From Achromobacter sp. Bel (GTDB taxonomy: Bacteria > Pseudomonadota > Gammaproteobacteria > Burkholderiales > Burkholderiaceae_B), in contig NZ_JABBJN010000017.1 in assembly GCF_012928505.1 (NCBI RefSeq), positions 50,807 to 114,806 of the forward strand: a stretch of 64,000 nucleotides of DNA, read 5' to 3'. Within the stretch, counting starts at the first letter, position 1; each line of letters begins with the position of its first letter. Below, in pieces: positions 37,274-45,826 of this stretch. The translations under genes and the position numbers were made by a program. The notes beneath the pieces are model-generated. The model was not told the DNA's origin. It ran no database searches and saw nothing but the letters and a program-made list of their open reading frames with translations.

Positions 37274-38839
37274 TTAAGGGGCTTTTTTGACGTTCCAGAA
37301 CGCAAAGACCGGTGCGTGCACCAGGCCGGAAAGCTTGGTCGAGTAGACGGTCGGCACGGACATCTGGCCCAGCGGCACGTACAGGCCTTCGTCGATGCCG
37401 ATGCGCTGCAGCTCGTCGGCGATCTTCTTCTGCTCGGCAGGGTCGGACGTCAAGGCGAACTTGGTGCGCAGTTCTTCGACCTGCGGGAAGTCAGGCCAGC
37501 CGAACCAGGCGTTGTCACCGTTGGCGGCGGCAGGCGCGGAGCGGACCGGATCCATCACGTCAGTGGCGTACCAGTTGGTGTTGTGGATGTTCCAGCCGCC
37601 TTCAGCCGGCGCGGCCTTGGAGGCGCGGCGGGTGGCCACGCTTTGCCAGTCCATCGCAGTCAGGTTGACGTTGAAGCCGGCCTTGCGCAGCGCCTGGGCC
37701 ATCACCACCGGCTGGGCGGACAGCGTGCCCACGTCGGTCGCGTGCATGACGAGGATGGGCGTGTTGTCGTAGCCCGCTTCCTTCAGCAAGGCCTTGGCCT
37801 TTTCGATATTCGACGGAACGACCACGTCCTTGCCGATATCGGTTTCCATCGGCGTGCCGCAACCCCACAGCGAGGCGCAGGTCTTCCAGTATTTCGGATT
37901 GCCGACCAGCGCCTTCATCACGTCTTCCTGGCCGATGGCGTACATCGCGGCCTGGCGGATCTTCTTGTTGTTGAAGGGCGGGTACTTGAAGTTGAAGCGG
38001 TACATCGTGAAGTAGCCGACCGGGCTGAGCGACTCTTCCTTCAAGTCCTTGTTGCCTTCGATCATCGGCAGCAGGTCGTACGGGAACTGCTCGACGAAAT
38101 CGATTTCGCCGCCCAGCAGCGCGTTGGCGGTCGTCAGGGCGTCGGGCATGACGTCCCATTCGACCTTGTCCACGTTCACGACCTTGCCGCCGGCCAAGCC
38201 GCTTGCGGGCTCCTTGCGCGGCACGTAGTCAGTGTTCTTGGCGTAGACGGTCTTCACGCCCGGCTTGAATTCGATGATCTTGAACGGGCCCGAACCGGTC
38301 ATGTCGGTGATGGGTTGGCCGATGGCCTGTTCGGCGATGCGCTTGGGCATCATGAACGGCGCGGTGCCGGTGGGCTTGGACAGGGCGCGCAGGGCCAGGT
38401 CCGTGGGCTCCTTCATGACGATGCGGAAGCTGTTGTCGTCGATGACTTCGATCTTGTCGGTGAACTTCAGCAGGGTGCGGCCCATGCCGTCGCCGGCGGC
38501 CCAGCGCTTGATCGACGCCACGCAATCTTCAGACGTCACGGGTTTGCCGTCATGCCATTTCTGGCCCGCGCGCAACGTCATCGTGTAGGTCTTGCCGTCG
38601 GGCGAGACTTCCCACTTTTCCAGCATCTGGGGCTGAATCTTGTTGTCGGCGTCGGTGGCCAGCAAGGTGTCGTAGATCATGTAGCCGTGCCACGTCGTGA
38701 TGTACGCCGTGGTGGCATGCGGATCGGTCAACCGCAGAGGCGAGTGCATGACGGACTTGATGACGGTTTCGGCATAAGCGCCGTGAGCCATCATCAGCGT
38801 TGCACCGGCCAGCGCGGCCGCTCGGACAAACTTGAGCAT
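37274..38839 (-). CDS. Extracellular solute-binding protein, family 5 (peptide type)
   Basis: The 521-residue periplasmic receptor has a signal peptide with cleavage after AHGAYA. The SBP_bac_5 fold shows as DTLLATDADNKIQPQMLEKW, FTLR-like TYTMTLRAGQKWHDGKPVTS, and YRFNFKYPPFNNKKIRQAAM. It delivers substrate to the adjacent DppBCDF-like transporter. Ligand specificity within family 5 ranges over peptides, glutathione, opines and sugars, so the cargo is not defined. No lipobox is present. Confidence 0.92.
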   Translation of the reverse strand: MLKFVRAAALAGATLMMAHGAYAETVIKSVMHSPLRLTDPHATTAYITTWHGYMIYDTLLATDADNKIQPQMLEKWEVSPDGKTYTMTLRAGQKWHDGKPVTSEDCVASIKRWAAGDGMGRTLLKFTDKIEVIDDNSFRIVMKEPTDLALRALSKPTGTAPFMMPKRIAEQAIGQPITDMTGSGPFKIIEFKPGVKTVYAKNTDYVPRKEPASGLAGGKVVNVDKVEWDVMPDALTTANALLGGEIDFVEQFPYDLLPMIEGNKDLKEESLSPVGYFTMYRFNFKYPPFNNKKIRQAAMYAIGQEDVMKALVGNPKYWKTCASLWGCGTPMETDIGKDVVVPSNIEKAKALLKEAGYDNTPILVMHATDVGTLSAQPVVMAQALRKAGFNVNLTAMDWQSVATRRASKAAPAEGGWNIHNTNWYATDVMDPVRSAPAAANGDNAWFGWPDFPQVEELRTKFALTSDPAEQKKIADELQRIGIDEGLYVPLGQMSVPTVYSTKLSGLVHAPVFAFWNVKKAP

Positions 38840-38920
38840 GGAGATTCCCCTTGAAGCGTAGTGAGCGGCACTGTCGGCCGCTACGTCGTTAACGCGCCGC
38901 GCAAGGGCGGCGTGCGAGGG

Positions 38921-40432
38921 TCAGGCTGTCGCGGCCCGTCCGGAAAACACCGGTCCGCAAGGCGCCATTCTGATACCGGGACGCAACCGTGTCCATGGTT
39001 GTTTTGCCGCATCCATCAGCATGGAGCCTGGTGCCGCGCAAACCAGAATCGCCTGCGAGATGGACGTGAAATCCGCGCGGAAGTGCGCGGAACTCTTCAC
39101 CACCAGAATCGCGGCGCGCGTGGGTTCGACCCCCGCGAACCGGAACATCTCCTGGTCGGCCATCTGCACCTTGTTCGAGGCGACGATGATACGCACGCCG
39201 CCGATGCGCAGGCAGGCGCTGGGGCCCAGGTCCATGTGGAATCCACGGTAGAACGCGCCATGCGTATCGAAGCGCCCGTCTGAAGTTTTCTCGACAATGA
39301 ACTCACTGTCCAGCGGTTCGTCGTCGGGAATACCCGAGTGTCCACCCAGTGCAATCCGGACCGTGTTGCCGACGCCCGCGCGGTGCGCGGCCAGCGCCGC
39401 AGCAGGATCCACTATCAGACCGATGGACGCATCGCGCGCATCGTGGCGGATCAGCGCGCGCAGCACGCCGGTGGTGTCGGAACTGCCGCCCGCGCCGGGA
39501 TTGTCTTGCGCGTCGGCGATGACGATGGGCTTGCGGGCGTCTTGCGCCAGCCGCATGGCTTCCTGCACGGCTTCGTCGGGGGTGTAGAGCCTGCCGCCGA
39601 AGTCGCGTTCAGCGTTCAGCACGGCGCGCGCCATTTCCGCGGCGGCCGCGTCGGCGTCGGCTTGCGTGGTGCCGTAAGCCCATACCGTCGGCGCGCATTC
39701 GGGGAAGTCCGCGGCGGGAAAGCCCGTGGCGAACGACAGGCTGGTCACGCCGCGCGACTCGATCTCGCCCACCAGTTCGTACAGGCTGCGCGAGGGTTCG
39801 ATATCGGTGGACTGCCAGCACAGCGAAATCAGATAGGGCAGGGCGCGCAGCGACGCATAGGGCCGAGGCACGCCGGCCAGCCGCAGCGACAGCAGCGCGG
39901 CCGCGCGCTGCCCGGTTTCGGCCATGTCGATGTGGGGGTAGGTGCGATAGCAGACCAGCGCGTCGGCGTGGCGCACCATGGCGCGGGTGACGTTCGCGTG
40001 CAGGTCCAGGCTGGCAACGACGGGCACGTCGGGCCCGACGAGTGCCCGCACGCGCTTGAGCAGTTCGCCTTCGCCGTCATCCACGTGTTCGGTGACCATG
40101 GCGCCGTGCAGGTCCAGGTACACGCCGTCCAGCGGCATCGCCTCGGACAAGCCTTGCAGGATCAAGGCGCTGATGCGTTCGAACGCGTCCTTGGTGACCA
40201 GTCCCGACGGGCTGGCGGCGGCCCAGGTGGTGGGCACCAGCGTGTGCTGCCCCATGGCCTCGATGAAGCCGGCCACAGGAATGTTCGCGCCGGCGACGGC
40301 GGCGAACATCGCGGGCCCGCTGACAAGGCGCGGCCAGCCTCCGCCCTTCTCGGCAAAGTCTTCCCACGTGGCGCGCGAGGGCGCGAACGTATTGGTCTCG
40401 TGCTGAAAACCGCCAATCCCGATGCGCATCAT
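38921..40432 (-). CDS. M81-family metallopeptidase (MlrC-like), copy 2
   Basis: The 503-residue paralogue of the 30.7-kb enzyme has GGFQHETNTFAPS, YLDLHGAMVTEHV, SLDLHAN and YRTYPHIDMAETG. The C-terminal motif is DAQDNPGAGGSSDTTGVL. The paired copies differ widely outside these motifs, suggesting different substrates or successive steps. It starts with two Met codons (40432 and 40429). It precedes the binding-protein gene by 81 bases, a gap with an imperfect hairpin that could tune expression of the next gene. Confidence 0.87.
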   Translation of the reverse strand: MMRIGIGGFQHETNTFAPSRATWEDFAEKGGGWPRLVSGPAMFAAVAGANIPVAGFIEAMGQHTLVPTTWAAASPSGLVTKDAFERISALILQGLSEAMPLDGVYLDLHGAMVTEHVDDGEGELLKRVRALVGPDVPVVASLDLHANVTRAMVRHADALVCYRTYPHIDMAETGQRAAALLSLRLAGVPRPYASLRALPYLISLCWQSTDIEPSRSLYELVGEIESRGVTSLSFATGFPAADFPECAPTVWAYGTTQADADAAAAEMARAVLNAERDFGGRLYTPDEAVQEAMRLAQDARKPIVIADAQDNPGAGGSSDTTGVLRALIRHDARDASIGLIVDPAAALAAHRAGVGNTVRIALGGHSGIPDDEPLDSEFIVEKTSDGRFDTHGAFYRGFHMDLGPSACLRIGGVRIIVASNKVQMADQEMFRFAGVEPTRAAILVVKSSAHFRADFTSISQAILVCAAPGSMLMDAAKQPWTRLRPGIRMAPCGPVFSGRAATA

Positions 40433-40565
40433 GTTTCCGTTGTCGTGTTGATGTTCGGAAGGCGAGGGGACAACACCGCGCCTGGTTCAGTACTCCCATG
40501 GCGCTGGCGCACGCCCCACAATCTACGGGTGGGGCACGGCCTTACCATCCGGCAAGACCTTCCCC

Positions 40566-40645
40566 AGCGGGGCCGCGCGGATCCGGCTCCGCCGGTCCGC
40601 AGCGGCGCCCCCTTGAGGGGGGAGCGCGCAGCGCTTCGGGGGTGG
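40566..40645. repeat. Diverged copy of the dispersed palindromic repeat
   Basis: GCGCCCCCTTGAGGGGGG, AGCGCGCAGCGC and a final GGGGGTGGG follow the same order of hairpins as the repeats at 23.2 and 30.6 kb, though the first part differs (GGGGCCGCGCGGATCCGG). It ends 3 bases before the 3' end of the minus-strand dehydrogenase gene, again at a gene's tail. Confidence 0.5.
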
Positions 40646-40647
40646 GC

Positions 40648-42141
40648 TCACTTCGCCACGGGCATGGTGAATTCCGCGCCCTTGGCGATGCTGTCCGGCC
40701 AGCGCTGCATCACGCTCTTGTAGCGGGAGTAGAAGCGGATGCCTTCTTCGCCGTAAGCGTGGTGGTCGCCGAACAGCGAGCGCTTCCAGCCGCCGAACGA
40801 ATGCCAGGCCATGGGCACGGGGATCGGCACGTTGATGCCGACCATGCCCACCTTGATCTGGCGGGCGAAGGCGCGCGCCACGCCGCCGTCGGACGTGAAG
40901 CACGCCACGCCGTTGCCGAACTCATGCGCGTTGATCAATTCGACCGCGCTGGCGAAGTCGGGGACGCGCACGATGCACAGCACGGGGCCGAAGATCTCTT
41001 CGCGGTAGATGTTCATGGAGGGCTTGACGTTGTCGAACAGCGTGCCGCCCAGGAAGAAGCCCTTTTCGTTGCCGGGCACCGTCAGGCCACGGCCGTCCAC
41101 GACCATGTCGGCGCCGCAGGCGATGCCGTCCTCGATATAGCCCATGACCTTGTTGCGATGCTGCGCGGTCACCAGCGGGCCCATTTCCGCGTCCGGCTGC
41201 ATGCCGTCCTTGACTACCAGCGCCTTCACGCGCGGGATCAGGCGTTCGACGACCTTGTCGGCCACGTCGCCCACCGCCACGGCCACGGAAATCGCCATGC
41301 AGCGTTCGCCGGCCGAGCCGTACGCCGCGCCCATCAGCGCGTCGGTGACCTGGTCGAGGTCGGCGTCGGGCATCACCACCAGATGGTTCTTGGCGCCGCC
41401 CAGGGCCTGCACGCGCTTGCCGCGCTTGGTGCCTTCGGAATAGATGTATTCGGCGATGGGCGTCGACCCCACGAACGACAGCGCTTCGACGTCGGGATGC
41501 GCGATCAGCGCGTCCACGGCCTGCTTGTCGCCATGCACCACATTGAAGACGCCGCCGGGCAGGCCGGCTTCGGTCAGCAATTCCGCCAGGCGCAGCGAAG
41601 CGGACGGGTCGCGTTCCGACGGCTTGAGCACGAAGGTGTTGCCGCAGGCGATGGCCACCGGGAACATCCAGCACGGCACCATCATCGGGAAGTTGAACGG
41701 CGTGACGCCGGCCACGACGCCCAGGGGCTGGCGCATGCTCCAGTTGTCGATGCCGCCGCCGATCTGGTCGGAGTACTGGCCCTTGAGCAGTTGCGGGATG
41801 CCGCAAGCGAATTCCACGATCTCGATGCCGCGCATGACTTCGCCCTTGGCGTCGGAGAAGACCTTGCCGTGTTCGCGGGTGATCAGTTCGGCCAGTTCGT
41901 CCTGGTGCTGGTCCAGCAGCGCCTTGAAGTTGAACAGGATGCGGGCGCGCTTGAGCGCCGGGGTCTCGGACCAGGCCGGGTACGCGGCCTTGGCGGCAGC
42001 GACGGCCATGGCGACGTCCTCGTTAGAAGCCAGCGGCACCGAGGCGCAGATCTCGCCGGTGGCGGGATTGAAGCCATCGGCGTAGCGGCTGCTGCGGCCT
42101 TCGTAGTGCTGGCCGTTGATGAAATGGGAGATCTTCTTCAT
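40648..42141 (-). CDS. mmsA: CoA-acylating methylmalonate-semialdehyde dehydrogenase
   Basis: The 497-residue aldehyde dehydrogenase oxidises methylmalonate or malonate semialdehyde to propionyl- or acetyl-CoA with NAD. MmsA-type features: [37 protein letters not shown] and the catalytic Cys281 in GSAGERCMA, where most other ALDHs have GQxC. The transaminase gene lies 116 bases upstream on the same strand. Together they convert beta-alanine or beta-aminoisobutyrate to acyl-CoA. Family match is firm; the in vivo substrate is inferred. Confidence 0.93.
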   Translation of the reverse strand: MKKISHFINGQHYEGRSSRYADGFNPATGEICASVPLASNEDVAMAVAAAKAAYPAWSETPALKRARILFNFKALLDQHQDELAELITREHGKVFSDAKGEVMRGIEIVEFACGIPQLLKGQYSDQIGGGIDNWSMRQPLGVVAGVTPFNFPMMVPCWMFPVAIACGNTFVLKPSERDPSASLRLAELLTEAGLPGGVFNVVHGDKQAVDALIAHPDVEALSFVGSTPIAEYIYSEGTKRGKRVQALGGAKNHLVVMPDADLDQVTDALMGAAYGSAGERCMAISVAVAVGDVADKVVERLIPRVKALVVKDGMQPDAEMGPLVTAQHRNKVMGYIEDGIACGADMVVDGRGLTVPGNEKGFFLGGTLFDNVKPSMNIYREEIFGPVLCIVRVPDFASAVELINAHEFGNGVACFTSDGGVARAFARQIKVGMVGINVPIPVPMAWHSFGGWKRSLFGDHHAYGEEGIRFYSRYKSVMQRWPDSIAKGAEFTMPVAK

Positions 42142-42257
42142 GGTGTGGAAGCTCGAAACGCGGGATTCTTCAAAAACGTCCGAGGGCGGCCATCGGCCGC
42201 CCGCGAAGCTGTGTCAATGCGCGCGGCGCTGCCGCGGCACGGGGTTCGCGATGCCGC

Positions 42258-43583
42258 TCAAGCGACCTCTTTCAGGACCTTGCCGATCTGTTCGAAGATC
42301 TGGCCGATCTGGGCCTCTTCGATGATCAGCGGCGGCGAGACGGCAATGATGTCGCCGGTGTAGCGCACCATCAGGCCGCTGTCGAAGCATTTCTGGAAGA
42401 CTTCGCTGGCGCGGGCGCCCGGCGCGCCTGCGCGCGGCGACAGTTCGATGCCCGCCACCAGGCCCAGGTTGCGCACGTCGATGACATGCGGCGCGCCCTT
42501 CAGGCCGTGCACCGCTTCCTGGAAGGCGCCGGACAGCTTGCGGGCGCGGGCGAACAGGTCTTCGCGGCGGTAGATGTCCAGCGTTGCCAGGATGGCGGCG
42601 GCGGCAAGCGGGTGCGCCGAATAGGTGTAGCCGTGGAAGAACTCGATGCCGCCGGCCGGGCCGTTGACGATGGCGTCGTGGACTTCGCGCTTGACCGCGA
42701 CCGCGCCCGCGGGCACTGCGGCGTTGCTGACGCCCTTGGCCATGGCGATGATGTCCGGCGTCACGCCGAAGAATTCGGAGGCGGTGGCGGCGCCCAGGCG
42801 GCCGTAGGCGGTGATGACTTCGTCGAAGATCAGCAGGATGCCGTGCTTGGACGTGATCTCGCGCAGTTTTTCCAGATAGCCCTTGGGTGGGATCAGCACG
42901 CCCGTGGAGCCGGCCATCGGCTCGACGATGACGGCGGCGATGGTGGAGGCGTCGTGCAGCGCGACGATGCGTTCCAGTTCATCGGCCAGGTGGGCGCCCC
43001 AGGCGGGCTGGCCCTTGGAGTAGGCGTTCTGCTCCAGGTTATGGGTATGCGGCAGGTGGTCCACGGCGGGCAGCAGCGCGCCGGAGAAGGTCTTGCGGTT
43101 GGTCGAGATGCCGCCGACCGAGATGCCGCCGAAGCCGACGCCGTGATAGCCGCGTTCGCGGCCGATCAGGCGGGTCCGCTGGCCTTCGCCGCGGGCGCGG
43201 TGGTAGGCCAGGGCGATTTTCAGGGACGTATCGACGGACTCGGAACCCGAGTTCGTGAAGAAGACGCGGTCCAGGCCTTGCGGCATGAAGCTGGCGACGG
43301 CCGTGGCGGCCTCGAAGGCGAGGGGGTGGCCCAACTGGAAGCCGGGCGCGTAATCCATGATGCCGGCCTGGCGGGAAATCGCGTCGACGATTTCCTGGCG
43401 GCCGTGGCCCGCGTTGACGCACCACAGGCCGGCGGTGCCGTCCAGGATCTGGCGGCCGTCGGCCGAGGTGTAGTGCATGCCTTTGGCCGTTGCCAGCATG
43501 CGTGGGTGCGCCTTGAACTGCTTGTTGGCAGTGAAGGGCATCCAGAGATGGGACAGATCGGGCAACTCGGCGGGGGCGTTCAT
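42258..43583 (-). CDS. Omega-amino acid:pyruvate transaminase (beta-alanine type)
   Basis: The 441-residue class III PLP transaminase begins with DLSHLWMPFTANKQFKAHPR, the N-terminus typical of omega-amino-acid:pyruvate enzymes. The glycine-rich FFTNSGSESVDTSLKIA segment binds the cofactor phosphate, IFDEVITAYGRLG holds the cofactor Asp, and the PLP lysine is K283 in IIAMAKGVSN. It probably converts beta-alanine plus pyruvate to malonate semialdehyde plus alanine, the substrate of the next gene. It is divergent from the MocR regulator, with two operators in the 161-base gap. Confidence 0.9.
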   Translation of the reverse strand: MNAPAELPDLSHLWMPFTANKQFKAHPRMLATAKGMHYTSADGRQILDGTAGLWCVNAGHGRQEIVDAISRQAGIMDYAPGFQLGHPLAFEAATAVASFMPQGLDRVFFTNSGSESVDTSLKIALAYHRARGEGQRTRLIGRERGYHGVGFGGISVGGISTNRKTFSGALLPAVDHLPHTHNLEQNAYSKGQPAWGAHLADELERIVALHDASTIAAVIVEPMAGSTGVLIPPKGYLEKLREITSKHGILLIFDEVITAYGRLGAATASEFFGVTPDIIAMAKGVSNAAVPAGAVAVKREVHDAIVNGPAGGIEFFHGYTYSAHPLAAAAILATLDIYRREDLFARARKLSGAFQEAVHGLKGAPHVIDVRNLGLVAGIELSPRAGAPGARASEVFQKCFDSGLMVRYTGDIIAVSPPLIIEEAQIGQIFEQIGKVLKEVA

Positions 43584-43703
43584 GGCGGCTCCAGGGGATG
43601 GACAACCGGCGGGCCTGTATGGAAAAGGCGCGGCCGCCGGGATTCGAATGATTCTGGTACGTCCTGCGGGGAATGAAAATATACGATCCGCGCAAATGCC
43701 GCT

Positions 43704-43738
43704 AACTGTATAGTTGCAGGTGGTCTAACTGTACAGTT
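43704..43738. promoter_or_regulatory. Two palindromic operators for the MocR regulator
   Basis: AACTGTATAGTT (43704-43715) and AACTGTACAGTT (43727-43738) are 12-bp palindromes spaced 23 bases centre to centre, about two helical turns, in the shared promoter. Both are flanked by CTAACTGT. MocR proteins usually bind paired sites next to the gene of a partner aminotransferase. A TATATT at about 43676-43681 on the minus strand is a plausible -10 box for the transaminase, placing the sites where an activator would act. The second site ends 6 bases before the regulator's GTG, so self-repression is likely. Confidence 0.75.
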
Positions 43739-43744
43739 TTCTTC

Positions 43745-45163
43745 GTGATCGACTTCCAGCCCAACCGCGCCCGTGGCCTCGCGCCGACCCTGGTCGAGCA
43801 GCTGGTCGCGGCCATCTTGCGCGCCATCGAAGCGCAGACGCTGCGTCCGGGTATGTCCCTACCCTCGGTGCGTGAGTTCGCGCGCCAGTACGGTGTCAGC
43901 ACGTTTACGGTGGCCAGCGCCTATAGCCGGCTGGTGTCGCAGGGCTGGCTGGCCGCGCGGCCGGGCGCCGGCTACCGGGTGGCGTCGCCGGACGCGCCCG
44001 TGCGCCAGGGCGAGCCCTTGTCCTGGGAGCCGCCGCGCTTGAACGCGGGCTGGCTGCTGTCCGACATCTTCGCGGACCATTCCATCCCGATCAAATCGGG
44101 GTGCGGCTGGCTGCCGGGGGAATGGCTGAATGAAGAGGGCATGCACCTGGCGCTACGCCACATGGGGCGCGTGCCGGCGATGCGCATCGCCAATTATGGC
44201 CATCCCTATGGCTATGCGCCGTTGCGCGAGACGATCGCGGCCAGCCTCAGCGCGCAGGGCATGGAGGTGGAGGTTTCGCAGGTGCTGCTGACCCAGGGCG
44301 TGTCGCATGGGCTGGACATGGTGTCGCGCACGCTGCTGCGGCCGGGCGACACCGTGGTGGTGGAGCAGCCCGCCTACGCGAATCTGCTGCAGTTGCTGCG
44401 CCTGCTGGGCTTGCGCGTCGTGGCCGTGCCGCGCACGGCCGACGGGCTGGACTGCGAGGCCTTGGAACGCGTCGTGGCCCAGCATCAGCCGCGCGCCCTC
44501 TATATCAATACGGCCTTGCAGAATCCGTCGGGCGCCAGCATCGGCATGGCTAATGCGTTCCGCATCCTGCAGGTGGCCGAGCGGCATGGATTGTGGGTGA
44601 TCGAGGACGATATCTCCCGCGACCTGGCCCCGGGCGTGACCCCGATGCTGGCTGCGCTGGACGGGGCGCGGCGGGTGATCTACCTGGGCGGCTATTCCAA
44701 AGTCATCAGTCCGTCGGTGCGGGTGGGCTATGTGGTGGCGCACCGGGACCTGACCCGCGATTTCGCTCGGACCAAGATGGCGGTAGGCCTGACGTCGCCC
44801 GAGATCATGGAGCGCATCGTGCATCAGGTCATCCGCGAGGGACGCTACCGCGCGCACATCGCCCGGACCCGCGAGCGGTTGGCCGAGGCGCATGCCGTCG
44901 TCGCCGGCCAGATGCAGCAGCACGGGTTCGAGATTCACGGGCGGCCGCAGGGCGGCTTGTTCCTGTGGGCCAAGGTGGCCGGGCAGTGGCGCGAACGCGG
45001 CGCCAACGGCCTGGCCCAGCTGGCGCTGAAAGATGGGATCTGGCTGGCGCCGGGGTCCTACTTCGAGGTGGACGAGGCCGATACGCCCTGGGTGCGCTTT
45101 AACGTGGCGTACTCCGAAGCGCCCGCGCTGTGGCGGTTCATGCAGAACGCCGGGGCGGCTTGA
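43745..45163 (+). CDS. MocR-family regulator (GntR HTH plus aminotransferase-like domain)
   Basis: The 472-residue regulator has an N-terminal GntR winged helix (MSLPSVREFARQYGVSTFTV at about 37-57). A fold-type I aminotransferase domain contains TQGVSHGLDMVSRTLLRPGD, ALQNPSGASIG and the PLP-binding lysine in YLGGYSKVISPSVRVGY. Such proteins sense amino acids or PLP. It probably controls the divergent transaminase-dehydrogenase genes. The start is GTG with no Shine-Dalgarno sequence; TACAGT at 43732-43737 lies 8 bases before it, so a leaderless mRNA is possible. Confidence 0.9.
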   Translation: MIDFQPNRARGLAPTLVEQLVAAILRAIEAQTLRPGMSLPSVREFARQYGVSTFTVASAYSRLVSQGWLAARPGAGYRVASPDAPVRQGEPLSWEPPRLNAGWLLSDIFADHSIPIKSGCGWLPGEWLNEEGMHLALRHMGRVPAMRIANYGHPYGYAPLRETIAASLSAQGMEVEVSQVLLTQGVSHGLDMVSRTLLRPGDTVVVEQPAYANLLQLLRLLGLRVVAVPRTADGLDCEALERVVAQHQPRALYINTALQNPSGASIGMANAFRILQVAERHGLWVIEDDISRDLAPGVTPMLAALDGARRVIYLGGYSKVISPSVRVGYVVAHRDLTRDFARTKMAVGLTSPEIMERIVHQVIREGRYRAHIARTRERLAEAHAVVAGQMQQHGFEIHGRPQGGLFLWAKVAGQWRERGANGLAQLALKDGIWLAPGSYFEVDEADTPWVRFNVAYSEAPALWRFMQNAGAA

Positions 45164-45242
45164 TGGGGTGCGCGCGGCGCAAGGCGGCAGCGCCTTCCAG
45201 GCAATGGGCGCCCGCTGTCTGGCAGCAACGCCTTCCTGGCAT

Positions 45243-45725
45243 TTAGCGTTCGTACGTGACGAAGTCGTATTCGTAGCCGTTTTCGGCGGGTTGGGTCTCG
45301 CGCGCGGTTTCCTTCCATTCGAAGGCGGGCAACAGCGGGAAGAAGGCATCGCCGTCGACTTGGGCGTGGACTTCGGTGGCCAGCACGCGTCGCGCCAGCG
45401 GCAGCGCCTGCGCGTAGATCTGCGCGCCACCGATCACGAACGCCTGGTCCACATCGCCGCAGGCCGCGATGGCGGCGTCCAGCGTGGGGACGACCGTCGC
45501 GCCGGGGGCGGCGAAATCCGGATTGCGGCTGATCACGATGTTGCTGCGGCCGGGCAGCGGGCGGCCCAGCGAATCCCAGGTCTTGCGGCCCATGACGATG
45601 GGGTGGCCCAGCGTGCTGCGCTTGAAGTGCGCCAGGTCGCCCGGGAGTTTCCAGGGCAGGGTGTTGTCGCGTCCGATGACGCGGTTGTCGGAATAGGCGA
45701 CGATCAGGGTAAGGCTGGCGGGCAT
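45243..45725 (-). CDS. folA: Dihydrofolate reductase
   Basis: The 160-residue enzyme reduces dihydrofolate to tetrahydrofolate with NADPH. The signature VIGRDNTLPWKLPGDLAHFK carries the catalytic acidic residue. VMGRKTWDSLGRPLPGRSNI is the NADPH-binding segment and FVIGGAQIYAQAL follows. The ATG at 45725 is preferred to a TTG four codons upstream. ThyA, which makes the dihydrofolate, is encoded upstream on the same strand, with a cyclic-di-GMP gene between. It is convergent with the MocR gene; the 79-base gap has no clear terminator. Confidence 0.95.
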   Translation of the reverse strand: MPASLTLIVAYSDNRVIGRDNTLPWKLPGDLAHFKRSTLGHPIVMGRKTWDSLGRPLPGRSNIVISRNPDFAAPGATVVPTLDAAIAACGDVDQAFVIGGAQIYAQALPLARRVLATEVHAQVDGDAFFPLLPAFEWKETARETQPAENGYEYDFVTYER

Positions 45726-45826
45726 GCGGGCGGGCAACGGTAGGGACGGCCGGGAGTCGGCCGATCGGACGGCGTAAGCGTAGCAAATTCCACCGGAGCG
45801 GGCGGGCAGCGCCTGGCCGGTGACCC

